Shown here in pieces: positions 45,735-57,537 of a stretch of 64,000 bases of DNA (position 1 is the first letter of the stretch; each line of letters starts with the position of its first letter). The translations under genes were made by a program, and so were the position numbers. Source of the stretch: Antilocapra americana (lineage: Eukaryota; Chordata; Mammalia; Artiodactyla; Antilocapridae); the NCBI GenBank assembly GCA_007570785.1, contig ML664152.1, positions 614,640-678,639 of the forward strand, written 5' to 3'. The notes beneath the pieces were generated by a model, which saw nothing but the letters and a program-made list of their open reading frames with translations, had not been told where the DNA came from and made no database searches.

Positions 45735-46130
45735 TTAAAAGTTCATTCATAATGGAAAAACTGGAAACACTTAGGTCCTTCAACTGGTAACTGAATAAAG
45801 AAAGGGTGAGGTGTCCACACAAGGCAGTGCTACTCAGCAGTAAGGAGCAAACTCCTGACAGGCAGACAGCTAAGCGACAGAAGCCAGGCTCCAAAGGCTC
45901 CAAGCGCAATGGCTCCAGCCACATGACACCTGGAAAAGACACTGTAACTGGCAGTGTCAGACTGCCGCCATGGGAGGGGCTCTGAGAGAACTGACCAGAG
46001 TGGGGCGAGGGAATCCTGTGGGGGTGAAACTGGTCCACGCTGTGATCATGGGGCTGGCTCTACGACGACACAACACGTTGGTCCAGAACTCACAGAATGG
46101 CACCCCAGGAAGGCTGAGTCCAATAGCATG
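45735..46130 (+). mobile_element. Ancient L1 3' end
   Basis: Wording such as aaaaactggaaacacttagg, ggtaactgaataaagaaagg, tgctactcagcagtaaggag and ctgacaggcagacagctaag follows the end of L1M ORF2 and its 3' UTR. Decayed. Confidence 0.65.
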
Positions 46131-47094
46131 CAAACACTTCAATATCTAAAATCTGAGGTCAGCATCTCAGGAGCATGTGGGAACTGTAGACTCTGAGGCC
46201 ACACCCAAGACTGACAGAATCTGATGTGCACTTAACTGGATACCCAGGTGACTGCGCAGATTTGAGCTGTGGAATCCTGGTGTGAGAATCCACAAAAACC
46301 AACCCTTGCAGCCCACAGGGCATCTCCAGGCCAGGACTCGGGTTCTGGTAAATTACCATAAAGAAGAACAGCCTAAAAAGGAACTAACCTGCCCAGGAAC
46401 AAGGCAGGAAACGTGTTTGCAGGGAAATCCTTCTCATCTAAGCACACCAGCTGATTTCCTGGAAAACTCAAGCACTCGGGGTGGAATCTATGTGTTCTTG
46501 ACCAGAAATATGTTACAATGTCCAGTAGTATCTTGTTCTTCAAGTGAACTGTCTTCAACAGAGAGCTTCAAGTGTTCTCAAGCCCTCTTGGCATCCCCTC
46601 CCTGCCCCTCATTACCCCCACCATCCATTCACCCCAAACAAGCCAGCCAAGCAAGGAGGCTGCTGGGAGTCAGAAGGCAGGCTGCCACCACACACTGAGC
46701 ACTTCACCAAGTACTTCCTCGGCGGTCAAAGGACCAGCACTTCTGAATGTCTGATACGTCCATTAAGCCTCCCTAAAACCCTCTGGGAGAACATTAGCCC
46801 ACAACCCACAGAGGACGTGCCTCAGGTCAGGGAGCCACTCGTCTGGCCCTGGGCTCAACGCAGAGCCCCACTCTGACCACGGCTCACTCAGCCAGGCCCC
46901 TGCCCACCTCCACCCTGGGTCATCACTCACCTTCACTTACTCTCCCGACAACCCCACAGCAGACTCCTCTACTGCCTCGAGTGCCTTTTAATTTGAACGT
47001 GTTCTGTAGAACACATGCTGCTTTAGAGTCCAGGTATTTTTACTTTATCTGAACAATATAATAAATCTCACTCTATTGCCAATTTTTTCCATTA
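46131..47094 (-). other. Intron 1 sequence
   Basis: No feature recognised between the two L1 remnants. Confidence 0.5.
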
Positions 47095-47690
47095 AACACT
47101 TTTTTATATTTATTTCTAAACTGGAGGATAATTGCTTTACAGAATTTTGTTATTTCCTGTCAAACTTCAACATGAACCAGCCATAGGTATATTTATATTC
47201 TTTCTCTTTTGAACCTCCCTCCCATCCCTCTCCCCACCCTACCCCTCTAGGTTGATACAGAGCCCCTGTTTGAGTTCCCTGAAACAAACAGTAAATTCCC
47301 TTTGTCTATCTATTACATATGGTAATGTAAGTTTCCATGTTACTCTCTCCATACATCTCACCCTCTCCTCCCCTCTTCCTGGGTGCATTAGTTTGATCTC
47401 TATGTCTGTTTCTACTATTAATCTGCAAATAAATTCTTTGGTACCATCTTTCTAGATTCTATATATATGCATTAGTATACGATATTTATCTTTCTCTTTC
47501 TGACTTACTTCACTCTGTATAATAGGCTCTAGGTTCATCCACCTCATTAGAACTGATTCAAATGTGTTCCTTTTTGTGGCTGACTAATATTCCATTGTGT
47601 TTATGTACCATACCTTCTTTATCCATTCATTTGTCAATGGACATCTAAGTTGATTCCATGTTCTAGCTATTGTAAATAGTTAAGCACTTC
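47095..47690 (-). mobile_element. L1 3' UTR and ORF2 end (reverse orientation)
   Basis: Reverse complement of an L1 tail: ggaggataattgctttacag, gttgatacagagcccctgtt, ctgacttacttcactctgta (ORF2 end region), and ccattcatttgtcaatggac. More divergent than the modern L1 copies in this window. Confidence 0.8.
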
Positions 47691-47713
47691 ATTTTTATTA
47701 TCATCCTATCTCT

Positions 47714-47927
47714 ACTGGCTCAGATAGTAAAGCATCTCTGCCTACAATTCGGGAGACCTGGATTCGATCCCTAGGTTGGAAGGATCCCCTGGAGAAGGAA
47801 ATGGTAACCCACTCCAGTACTCTTGCCTGGAAAATCCCATGGATGGAGGATCCTGGTAGGCTACAGTCAGTCCTTGGGGGTTGCAAAGAGTTGGATGCGA
47901 CTGAGCGGCTTCACTTTCACTTTCAAT
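47714..47927 (+). mobile_element. Bov-tA SINE
   Basis: tRNA-like head (actggctcagatagtaaagc; gattcgatccctaggttgga), then the Bov-A part (ggaaaatcccatggatggag to ggatgcgactgagcggcttc), ending tcactttcacttt. Confidence 0.92.
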
Positions 47928-48122
47928 CTCTGCTATAATGAGCACACCTGACCCACTGCTGACCACAGTGGCCCATGGGCTGCGTCTTCCTCATTTCACC
48001 CTGACTGGACACTTACAGACCCCAACTGGATCCAGAATGTGATTATATGATTTTGTTTATTGACCTTCAACTTCTTAACAAATTTAAAGCACATGTGTTT
48101 TTTAAAACAATATCCACTAAAA

Positions 48123-49347
48123 TGTGAACCGTGAACTTCCAGATGCTCAAGCTGATTTTAGAAAAGGCAGAGGAACCAGAAATCAAATTGCCAACATCCA
48201 CTGGATCATCAAAAAAGATGATCAAAAGGGAGTTTCAGAAAAACACCTATTTCTGCTTTATTGACTATGCCAAAGCCTTTGACTGTGTGGATCACAATAA
48301 ACTGTGGAAAATTCTGAAAGAGGAGGGAATACCAGACCACCGGACCTGTCTCTTGAGAAACCTGTATGCAGGTCAGGAAGCAACACTTAGAACTGGACAT
48401 GGGAAAACAGACTGGTTCCAAATAGGAAAAGGAGTACGTCAAGGTTGCATATTGTCACCCTGCTTATTTAACTTATATGCCGAGTACATCATGGGAAATG
48501 CTGGGCTGGAGGAAACACAAGCTGGAATCAAGATTGCCAGGAGAAATATCAATAAGCTCAGATATGCAGATGACACCACCCTTATGGCAGAAAGTGAAGA
48601 TGAACTAAAGAGCCTCTTGATGAAAGAGAAAGAGGAGAGTGAAAAAGTTGGCTTAAAGCTCAACATTCAGAAAACAAAGATCATGTCATCTGGTCCCATC
48701 ACTTCATGGCAAATAGATGGGGTAACAGTGGAAACAGTGGCTGACTTTATTTTTCTGGGCTCCAAAATCACTGCAGATGGTGACTGCAGCCATGAAATTA
48801 CTTACTTCCAAGCTTACTCCTTGGAAGGAAAGTTATGACCAACCTAGACAGTATATTAAAAAGCAGAGACATTACTTTGCCAACAGAGGTCCGTCTAGTC
48901 AAGGCTATGGTTTTTCCAGTGGTCATGTATGGATGTGAGAGTTAGACTATAAAGAAAGCTGAGTGCCAAAGAATTTATGCTTTTGAACTGTGGTATTGGA
49001 GAAGACTCTTGAGAGTCCCTTGAACTGCAGGGAGATCCAACCAGTCCATCCTAAAGGAAACCAGTCTTAGGTGTTCATTGGAAGGACTGATATTGAAGCT
49101 GAAACTCCAATACTCTGGCCACCTGATGCAAAGAGCTGACTCATTTGAAAAGACCCTGATGCTGGGAAAGATTGAGGGCAGGAGAAGAAGGGGATGACAG
49201 AGGATGAGATAGCTGGATGGCATCACTGACTCAATGGACATGGGTTTGGGTGAACTCCAGGAGTTGGTGATGGACAGGGAGGCCTGGCCTGCTGCAGTTC
49301 ATGGGGTCACAAAGAGTCGAACATGATTGGGCAACCGAATTGAACTG
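48123..49347 (+). mobile_element. BovB LINE, 5'-truncated, with 11-bp target duplications
   Basis: Both flanks carry atccactaaaa (48,112-48,122 and 49,348-49,358). The insert begins inside the RT coding region at gtgaaccgtgaacttccaga and ends at the normal BovB terminus (ggcaaccgaattgaactg). About 1,225 bp. One of the best preserved BovB copies here, in intron 1. Confidence 0.95.
48131..48838 (+). pseudogene. BovB reverse transcriptase fragment, 235 open codons
   Basis: RT motifs: FIDYAKAFDCVDHNKLW, GVRQGCILSPCLFNLYAEYI, LRYADDTTLMAESEDELKSL (catalytic YADD), then ITSWQIDGVTVETVADFIF. The frame is lost after HEITYFQAYSLEGKL. The endonuclease is missing through 5' truncation, so it is not functional. 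Confidence 0.88.
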
Positions 49348-49556
49348 ATCCACTAAAAAAAAATTGTTTCCTCTAGAATTTATGAAAATATATAGAGACA
49401 AATCTAAGGGAAAACAATATTGCAACACTAAACTAAAAAAGATAAATCCCTATTTACAAGCAGAGCATTTGGTTTTACAAGATTTTTTTCAATTTCTTTG
49501 TTAAACTGTATTGGAGTATAGTTGATTGACAATGTTATGTTTCTGCTGTACAGCAA

Positions 49557-49608
49557 AGTGTGTGTGTGTATATATATATACATATATATACACACATATA
49601 CATATATC
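49557..49608. repeat. (TG)n(TA)n microsatellite
   Basis: agtgtgtgtgtgtatatata continuing into cat/cac-interrupted TA repeats, grown within the L1 3' UTR. Confidence 0.9.
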
Positions 49609-49639
49609 ATTCTTTTTTAGATTCTATTTTCATATAGGT

Positions 49640-49850
49640 AGCTTCCCTTGAGGCTCAGACAGTAAACAATCTGCCTGCAATACTGGAGACTTTGGGTCTT
49701 TGACCTCGGAGTAGGAAAGATCTCTGTAGAATGGAATGGTTACCCACTCAGGTATTCTTGCCTGAAAAATTCCAGACAGAGGAGCGTGGCAGGCTACATA
49801 GTCCATGGTGTCGCAGAGTCAGACATGCTGAGTAACTATCACTTTTACTT
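49640..49850 (+). mobile_element. Bov-tA SINE inside L1 3' UTR
   Basis: Starts gtagcttcccttgaggctca, with tRNA-like head, then ggcaggctacatagtccatg and a short end. The flanks catataggta and cacataggta look like a target duplication. Confidence 0.88.
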
Positions 49851-49937
49851 CTCACATAGGTAAGTCATTACAAATATTAAGTAGAGTTCCCTATGCTATA
49901 CACTAGGTTCTTATTGGTTAATCTATTTCATATAGCA

Positions 49938-51175
49938 TTGCTGCTGTTCAGTCCCTTACTCGTGTCTGGTTCTCTGCAACCCCATGGACTGCAGCACACC
50001 AGGCTTCCCTGTCCTTCACCATCCTCCGGAGCCTGCTCAAACTCATGTCCATCGAATGAGTGATGCCATCCAACCATCTCATCCTCTGTCGTCCCCTTCT
50101 CCTCCTGCCCTCAATCTTTTCCAGCATCAGGGTCTTTTCCAATGAGTTGGCTCTTCATATCAAGTAGCCAAAGTATTGGGGCTTTAGCATCAGTCCTTCC
50201 AATGAATAGTCAGGGTTGATTTCCTTTAGGATTGACTGGTTGGATCTTCTTGCTGTCCAAGGGACTCTCAAGAGTCTTCTCTAGCACCACAATTTGAAAA
50301 CATCAATTCCGTGGCATTCAGCCTTCTTTATGGTCCAATTCTCATACCCATACATGCTGCTGCTGCTGCGTCACTTCAGTCATATCCGACCCTGTGCGAC
50401 CCCATAGAGGGCAACCCACCAGGCTCCCTCGTCCCTGGGATTCTCCAGACAAGAACACTTGAGTGGGTTGCCATTTCCTTCTCCAATGCATGAAAGTGAA
50501 AATGGAAAGTGAAGTCGCTCAGTCGGGGCCGACTCTTAGCGACCCCATGGACTGCAGCCTAGCAGGCTTCTCCGTCCATGGGATTTTCCAGGCAAGAGTA
50601 CTGGAGTGGGGTGCCACTGCCTTCTCCTATCCATACATGACTACTGGGAAAAACATAGTTTTGACTATACAGACCTTTGTCGGCAAGGTGATATCTCTGC
50701 ACAGGTTACACTGTGTAGGTTGGGCATAGCTTTCCTTCCAAGGAGCAAGTATCTTTTAATTTCACGGCTGCAGTCACCATCCACAGTGATTCTGGAGACC
50801 AAGAAAATAAAGTCTGTTGCTGCTTCCACTTTTTCCCCCTTCTATTTGCCATGAGGCGATAGGACCAGATTCCATGATTGTTTCCCAGCAATCTTGATTC
50901 CAGCTTGAGTCATCCAGCCCAGTATTTTGCATGAGGTACTCTGCATGTAAGTTAAACATAATCAGGGTAACAATATACTGCCTTGATGTAGTCCTTTCCC
51001 AATTTTGAACCAGTCCATTATTTCATGTCTGAGTCTAACTGCTGCTTCTTGTCCTGCATACAGGTTTCTCAGGAGACAGGTTAGGTTGTCTGTTATTTCT
51101 ATCTCTTGAAAAATTTTCCATAGTTTGTTGTGATTCATACAATCAAAGGTTTTAGCGTAGTCAATGAAGCAGATG
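49938..51175 (-). mobile_element. BovB LINE in reverse orientation, carrying a nested SINE
   Basis: Reverse complement of BovB from its 3' end (gctgttcagtcccttactcg) back to the RT palm region (caatcaaaggttttagcgta near 51,141). A Bov-A2 SINE at 50,353-50,630 interrupts it; the coding part is also broken by small lesions. It lies head-to-tail inverted relative to the BovB at 48,123-49,347, separated by about 590 bp. Confidence 0.92.
50353..50630 (-). mobile_element. Bov-A2 SINE inside BovB
   Basis: Two successive Bov-A monomers in reverse complement: tgcgaccccatagagggcaa and later agcgaccccatggactgcag, with the linker gtgaaaatggaaagtgaagt between them and ctgctgctgctg at the tail end. Flanks cccatacatg and tccatacatg are a probable target duplication. 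Confidence 0.92.
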
Positions 51176-51240
51176 TATTTTGAAAATCCCTTGCGTTTTC
51201 TATATATAATAGTGTGTATATGTCAATTCCAATCTTGTGA

Positions 51241-52153
51241 TATTTTAAGAGTAAGTATTCATTTCCTAGAAACAGTTTCTTCCTATGTTCCCATTTCAAA
51301 TGAGTGCTCACATGGTAAAAACAGCAAAGAGCATTCAGGAAGGAAACATGGTAACTCCTAGTTTGGTGCCCATGGTCTCCTGAAAGTTGTCCAGACCAGC
51401 TGAATAGGACCAGCTACATGTTTTCAAGTATCTAACATAGACCGTCAACCCAACATGCCTCTGAATGCAACATGGGATCCAAGACAGACTTCAGCCAAAA
51501 TTAATGAACCAGTAAAGGACTCCCATCCAAGGTTCCTGACCCCAGGTACAGTGAGCAATATAGAGACAGACAGCAGAGCATGCTCCTCGACCCACTGCAC
51601 AGATGGGGCAACCTTGCCCACAGGCCAGAGGAAGGCCCAGACACAGCAGAAGAGAGTCTCCCCTGGCTGGCCTCTCAAGCCCGAGCAGCTCTGGAAACAC
51701 GCCAGGATGTCCATAGAAGGTGCTTCTCTGGCGGTCTGTGGGCAGCTGTCTCACTGCCCCACACACTGGGTACAACGTGTGGCGAAGGCTGACCTCCAGG
51801 CTGCAAACCAAATGAATTACAAAGGCAAAATCCCAAATGATATCAAGTCTCTAACCTGGCAACACAGTTTCTTAAAACCTATTCTGGAAAACACTCAACA
51901 AAACAAGAGGAAACAAGGAAGGACAGGCAATGGACACTACACATGAAAGCAATGTGAGATAGCCTGTCCACAAAAACAAGCAGGAAGAAGTGAGTCTGCA
52001 GCCCCACAACACTACTACAGAACACTGTTGGTCCTAAAACTACCCTGGTACCTGGGACGGGGAGGGGAACCGCTCACATGAGATCCATGATACCCCACTA
52101 AGTAAACACAGCAAGCTGAAAAACAGTATATATATAAAAAACAATGTAATTCT
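51241..52153 (-). other. Intron 1 sequence
   Basis: No feature recognised. A 163-codon + strand ORF (51,455-51,946) has no recognisable similarity and overlaps other frames. Confidence 0.5.
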
Positions 52154-52342
52154 GGTGAAAGTTGCTCAGTTGCGTCCGACTCTGCAACCCCATAGACCAT
52201 ACAGTCCATGGAATTCTCCAGGACAGAACACTGGAGTGGGTAGCCTTTCCCTTCTCCAGGGGATCTTCCCAACCCAGGGATCAAACCTAGGTCTCCTGCA
52301 TTGCAGGCAGATTCTTTACGAGCTGAGCTATCAGGGAAGCCT
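52154..52342 (-). mobile_element. Bov-tA SINE
   Basis: Reverse complement: the head aggcttccctgatagctcag lies at the right end, the tRNA-like boxes (aggtttgatccctgggttgg) follow, and the Bov-A tail ends near 52,154. Confidence 0.92.
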
Positions 52343-52649
52343 GTTTACAGGCATGTAGGTAGATATATTTTTGTGTGTGCAGAAAATGTCTGGAGGGTAC
52401 CCAACACATTATTAGTAGTGTTACTCCTGGAGAATGATTTATTTGGCTTGGGGTAGGTATTAGACAGATTTCATTTTTTACTTCACTTCTGAACTTGTTA
52501 AATCTTTTAGTACAATAATCATACAATGTTTTGTAGTTAAGAATATATGGAAGCTGATTTGATAACATACTATGGTTATATGTTATTGCAGGAAATGGAA
52601 TGAATTCTATGTACTATTTTTATAACTTCTTCTGAGATTAAAACTATTC
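52343..52649 (-). other. Intron 1, AT-rich
   Basis: No feature recognised. Confidence 0.5.
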
Positions 52650-53400
52650 CAAAATTAAAAGTTAAAAAATATATGAGAGAGACTATATAAAATTGGTGTT
52701 ATTTCTGTTTTAAATGTTTGATAAAATTTGTCAGTGAAACCATCTGGGCTTGTAGATTTAATTCCTAGGGTTTTTCTTCTTTTGCTTTATTTTACTTTTT
52801 GTAGAGCAGTTTAACAGTTATAAGCAAAACTGAAGGCAAGGTCCAGAGGGCTCCCATACACCCTCTACCGCCACATGCACAGCTTCCCCCATCATCAACA
52901 TCTGCTACCCGATGGCATGTTTGTTACAGGTAATGAGCCGACACTGACATGGAAGCCTCAGCTTCCAAAGCCCTCTCTCTTGTCATGCATCCCATGGGCT
53001 TTGACAAATGCACGATGACATATAGCAATTATTAAGCTATCATACAGGGTATCTCACTGCCCTAAGAATCCTCTGTACTCTGCCTACTCATCCCTCTTCC
53101 CAGCCTGTGAACCCCAGGCAACCACTGATCTTTTTACTGTCTCCACAGTTTTCCAGAATAGCTAGAATCCGTAGCCTTTGCAGACTGATCTCTTTCACTG
53201 AGTAACAGGCATTTAAGATTGTTCCCTGTCTTTCTTGGCTTGATAACTCACTTCTTTCTAGTTCTAAATATTCTATAATATTCCATTGTCTCAGTGCACC
53301 AGTTTGTTTATCTATTCAACCACTGAAAGACACCTATCATACTTGAGCCCCTGTAAACATCCAGGTGCAGGTTCTTCTACATATCACCCGGTGAGATAAA
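52650..53400 (-). mobile_element. Ancient L1 3' end (L1ME-like, reverse orientation)
   Basis: Long colinear wording of an old L1 3' UTR in reverse complement: ttttgtagagcagtttaaca, gctttgacaaatgcacgatg, tcactgccctaagaatcctc, caaccactgatctttttact, ataatattccattgtctcag. Confidence 0.8.
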
Positions 53401-54747
53401 AGCAAACTATGGTACAATTCGCATTCAAGTTTCATGACCAGAACTTAGAAGACTCTTGCAGCTGACAGAACTCCCCCCAGCATTTCCCAGCTGCACTGCT
53501 TCCTTCCTGTGAACTTTCCAAGGATCAGCTGCTCTGCTCAGGCAGCAGGGGTGGGGAGCAGGTCTGCCCTCCAGGCACCCTCCCTTAGTGTACTCTGGAG
53601 ACCAGTGAACAATGGAAGCACAGCCTCCCTCCCCAGCACTCCTGCTCCTCCTGGCGGTGACTCACCTGCCTCACCCCTGTCATCCCCACACAGCACTCAC
53701 CCTGCTAACTGACCTTTTTGACCTCCCAGAGTCTAGACTGCTGTGAATGGCTTTTTAACTTTTAACACTGCCACCATTTCAGTGACATGTGAGGAAGGAG
53801 AGTCTTCTTTATCTGATGACTGGCCATGAATACTGACCTGGAAAACCCTATGCCCCTGAATAAATGCCCTTGTCTGGAAAGCCTTTCCTGCCTCGGCCGC
53901 ACAGATGCCCACATGAGCTCCTGCATCTGCCCTGCAGCAGTGCCTGCCTTGGTCTCCCTGAGGCCTCCCCTTGCTGCCTTTCCCGCCAAGGCCTGGGTTG
54001 CTGGAGGGTTTGTTAGAGACCTTCTTTGCGTTATTCAGTTCTCCATGGGCAGCAATTGTCTTTGCCCCACTTATGACACTTGTACTGATAGCTTCCAAGT
54101 TTCTACTGTCAGACCAGCCCTTTCTAGAAATGCCAGTCCTACATGTCAAATGCACGGATGTCCCCAAGATGCCTCACGCTCAACAGGCATGAACAGACGT
54201 GTTCTGCTTGCGCACACAGCTTCAGGAACAGCCCCGTCACCTCCCCAGCACTCACTTTAGGAACTTCTGCGTGTCCCCCTCTCCACACCTCAGCTGCTGA
54301 CTGTTCCAGCCCCCTCTCCCAAGGGGCTCCGTCGCCCTCCAAACCAGCACAAACTCCTGCCCTGGGCTATGGTAGCGTGCTCTCCAATTCTTCTGCCCCC
54401 AGTGTCATACTCACCCAAACCACTCTCTACACGCTGCCAGAAAAGTCAGTCGAAGTCAGAGCAGGAAAGAGAGGCTGACAAGAGACCACACCAGTGTATT
54501 TCAACTGCTCCTTAACACCTGAACAAGCACGTGCTTAAAGCAAAGCACCCAAGAATAACCACCCCTCAGTCCTTTTTAAAACTTAGAAAATTGGCTATCT
54601 CTGCCTTCAAGGTTTTGTGGGTTCTGAATGTACATACTAATCTAATGTTAATATTCTCCCCACTGTTTAGAAAAGGGGTAGAAGACTGCATGCTTTGGGA
54701 GCATGACTCTTTTTCAGCAGAGTGCCTTTTCAAAGCATAGTCTTTGC
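53401..54747 (-). other. Intron 1 sequence
   Basis: GC-richer than its surroundings. No repeat or exon recognised; overlapping ORFs of about 140 codons on both strands look non-coding. Confidence 0.5.
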
Positions 54748-54901
54748 TGTGCTGTCCAATATAAAAGTCACTACTCATACATGGCTATTTAAATTTCTGT
54801 TAATTCTAAGTAAATTAAATGACTGCTTAGTTCCCCAAACCCACATTTCAAGTGCTGAACACCACATGTGGCTCATGGCTACCATCATGGATAGCACAAA
54901 A
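54748..54901. mobile_element. Short hAT-type MITE with terminal inverted repeats
   Basis: The left end tgtgctgtccaatataaaag, followed by catggct, pairs with the right end cacatgtggctcatggctac followed by ggatagcac. The middle is ttaaatttctgttaattcta and aagtgctgaacacc. This is the common mammalian short palindromic transposon family; exact subfamily not assigned. Confidence 0.7.
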
Positions 54902-55344
54902 TGTTCCCACCCCCACAGACCTGAAGGTGCCTGGCACCTCACAGCCACACCACCACTGGCTGCAGGTGGCACCTGGGTTGGCTCCACTGCCAGGCAGACT
55001 CCAGTTTGGGCCCAACTCCGCCCTGGGACGCACAAATACTCCCAGGAGCGAGCCCCCACCCTCCAACCTGTTCTCTCCAGCACCTGCCAGCGGAACACTG
55101 TCTGGAAGCCCAGCCCACTTACTCTGGCTCATCCTCCTCTGTCTAGCACATTCTGCCATCTCCTCCCTCACCCTCCTCACACACGCCTTTGGAGCAAAGC
55201 TGGAAGAAAGAGTCTGTCTTACCTCCACTGGCCCAGGTCCGACGATCAGAGTGACGCAGCCTGCACACACTTCACAATGCTGCCAGTTTTTCAGTCTATC
55301 AGCCTCACTAGCTCATGAGCCTTTTTGTTCAGTTTGCAGAGGCT
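54902..55344 (-). other. Intron 1, GC-rich stretch
   Basis: No feature recognised. Open in several frames because of base composition. Confidence 0.5.
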
Positions 55345-55706
55345 TGCTGAGAACAGGATGACAAGCTGACAGTCTCGGGCTCCTCTAATGAAATGTCACA
55401 GGCTGGGAGGTCTAAACAACAGGTCTGGAGGCTGGACGTCTGAGACCTAGGTGTCGCAGGGCTGGTCCCTCCTGCGGCCTCTCTCCTCGCATGCAGGCAA
55501 CCGCCCACCTGGGTCCTTACAGTCTTCCCCCTTGTGTGTGTGTGCTCTCAATGTCTCTCTCTCTCAAAGACATCAGTCTTACTGGATCAGGACCCATCTT
55601 TAAGGCTTCATTTAACCATAATCATCTCCTTAAAGGAATGCAGTCACACTGGGGGTTAGGGCTTCAACATATGAATTTTGGGGAACAGAGTTCAATCTGT
55701 AACACC
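55345..55706 (-). mobile_element. Ancient LTR fragment, probably MaLR-type (MST/MLT1-like)
   Basis: Colinear with the reverse complement of a solo LTR of that group: ggtctggaggctggacgtct, ggcctctctcctcgcatgca, cagtcacactgggggttagg, cttcaacatatgaattttgg. No coding part and no second LTR are present. The family name comes from memory of the consensus wording. Confidence 0.55.
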
Positions 55707-56141
55707 AAGATTATCTAACGATGAAGTTAGAATCTCTATTTCTGTTACATTCCTATAACCTTTATTTCAAAATGGTCCTAGTTTTAGATTTCCTAGCCGT
55801 TTCCCGACAAGGCTAATCCTTAGGCTCCTTCGTGTTCAGACAAAACCTAAGGACATGAACCTAGCAAGGAGGACCTTACCAGGACATGCTCTTTTCAGCT
55901 GCCAGTTTTCAACAAGCACAGGCATACCTTCTGACATTTCAAATTCTCAATTTAAAGGTTATTTACCAAAGACTGTAGAAAAAGTCTGAAGTCTGAAAAG
56001 GAATAAAAGCTCCTTCTCTCTTTCCACGATGGTGATCTCAGATCATGACAGTCAGTGTAGACTAAAGGAAAATCTTAAATCATGACAGTCAGTGTAGACC
56101 AAAGAAATAGGATGTCTATTCTTTCCTCACAGCTGGGTGAG
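55707..56141 (-). other. Intron 1 sequence
   Basis: The 19-base word atcatgacagtcagtgtag occurs twice (56,042 and 56,080). Nothing else recognised. Confidence 0.5.
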
Positions 56142-57537
56142 GAAGTAAAGTGCTGCACTCAATATGCTAGCAAATTTAGAAAACTCAGCAGTCGCCACAG
56201 GACTGGAAAAGGTCAGTTTTCACTCCAATCCCAAAGATTGGCAATGCCAAAGAAAGTTCAAACTACTGCAAAGTTGTACTCATCTCACAAGCCAGCAAAG
56301 TAATGCTCAAAATTCTACAGGCAAGGCTTCAACAGTATGTGAACCAAGAACTTTCAGATGTTCAAGCTGGATTTAGAAAAGGCAAAGGAACCAGAGATCA
56401 AATTGCCAATATCTATTGGATCACAGAAAAAGCAAGAGAATTCCAGGAAAACATTTACTGCTTTATTGACTACACCAAAGCCTTTGACTGTGTGGATCAC
56501 AACAAACTGTGGAAAATTCTTTAAGAGATGGGAATACCAGACCACGTTCCCTTCCTCCTAAGAAATCTGAATGGAGATCAAGAAGCAACAGTTAGAACTG
56601 GACATGGAACAACAGACTGGTTCTAAATTGAGAAAGGAGTACATCAAGGCTGTATATTGTCACTCTGCTTATTTAACTTATACGCAGAGTACATCATGCA
56701 AAATGCCAGAATGGATGAAGCACAAGCTGGAATCAAGATTGCTGGGAGAAATATAAATAACCTCAGATATGCAGATGACACCACCCTTATGGCAGAAAAT
56801 GAAGAGAAACTGAAGAGCCTCTAGATGAAAGTGAAAGAGGAGAGTGAAAAAGTTGGCTTGAAATTCAACATTCAGAAAACTAAGATCCAGTTCCATCACT
56901 TCATGGCAAACTGATGAGGAAACAATGGAAACAGTCAGAGACTTTATTTTGGGGGGATCCAAAATCACTGCAGATGGTGACTGCAGCCATGAAATTAAAA
57001 AGATACTTGCTCCTTGGAAGAAAAGTTATGACCAACCTAGATAGCCTATTAAAAAGCAGAGACATTACTTTGCCAACAAAGATCCGTCTAGTCAAGGCTA
57101 TGGTTTTTCCTGTAGTCACGTGTGGATGTGAGAGTTGGACCATAAAGAAAGCTGAGCATCAAAGAATTGATGCTTTTTAACTGTGGTGTTGGAGAAGACT
57201 CTTGCAAATCCCTTGGACTGCAAGGAGATCAAACCAGTACAACCTAAAGGAAATCATCCTGAATATTCATTGCAAGGACTGATGATGAAGCTGAAGTTCC
57301 AATATTTTGGCCACATGATGTGAAGAGCAGACTCACTGGAAAAGACCCTGATGCTGGGAAAGACTGAAGGCGGGAGGAGAAGCAGACGACAGAGGATGAG
57401 ATGGTTGGATGGCATCACCGATTTGATGCACATGAGTTTGAGCAAGCTCTGGGAGTTGGTGATGGACAGGGAGGCCTGATGTGCTGCGGTCCATGGGGGT
57501 GGGAAGAGTCAGACGCGACTGAGTGACTGAACTGAAC
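56142..57537 (+). mobile_element. BovB LINE, 5'-truncated, about 1.4 kb
   Basis: Starts in the coding part (aagtaaagtgctgcactcaa) and runs to the BovB terminus (gagtgactgaactgaact). RT landmarks are readable in pieces: FRKGKGTRDQ, DYTKAFDCVDHNKLW, then LRYADDTTLMAE. A stop follows near 56,522 and another near 56,823. Non-functional; intron 1, antisense to DIP2A. Confidence 0.93.

Larger units (their letters stand above)
49480..51240 (-). mobile_element. L1 3' UTR (reverse), split into three pieces by later insertions
   Basis: Piece one is 49,480-49,639 (ttggagtatagttgattgac, tttctgctgtacagcaaagt). Piece two is 49,851-49,937 (agagttccctatgctataca, ctaggttcttattggttaat). Piece three is about 51,195-51,240 (ttctatatataatagtgtgt). 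They are consecutive parts of one L1 3' UTR. A Bov-tA separates one and two; a BovB separates two and three. Confidence 0.8.

Noticed and set aside
48123..48838. Functional BovB reverse transcriptase
   Set aside because: 5'-truncated with no endonuclease and a frame loss after the YADD region.
54848..55361. Overlapping ORFs of 140-198 codons on both strands
   Set aside because: A GC-rich region where both strands stay open; no motif or family resemblance and overlap with each other.
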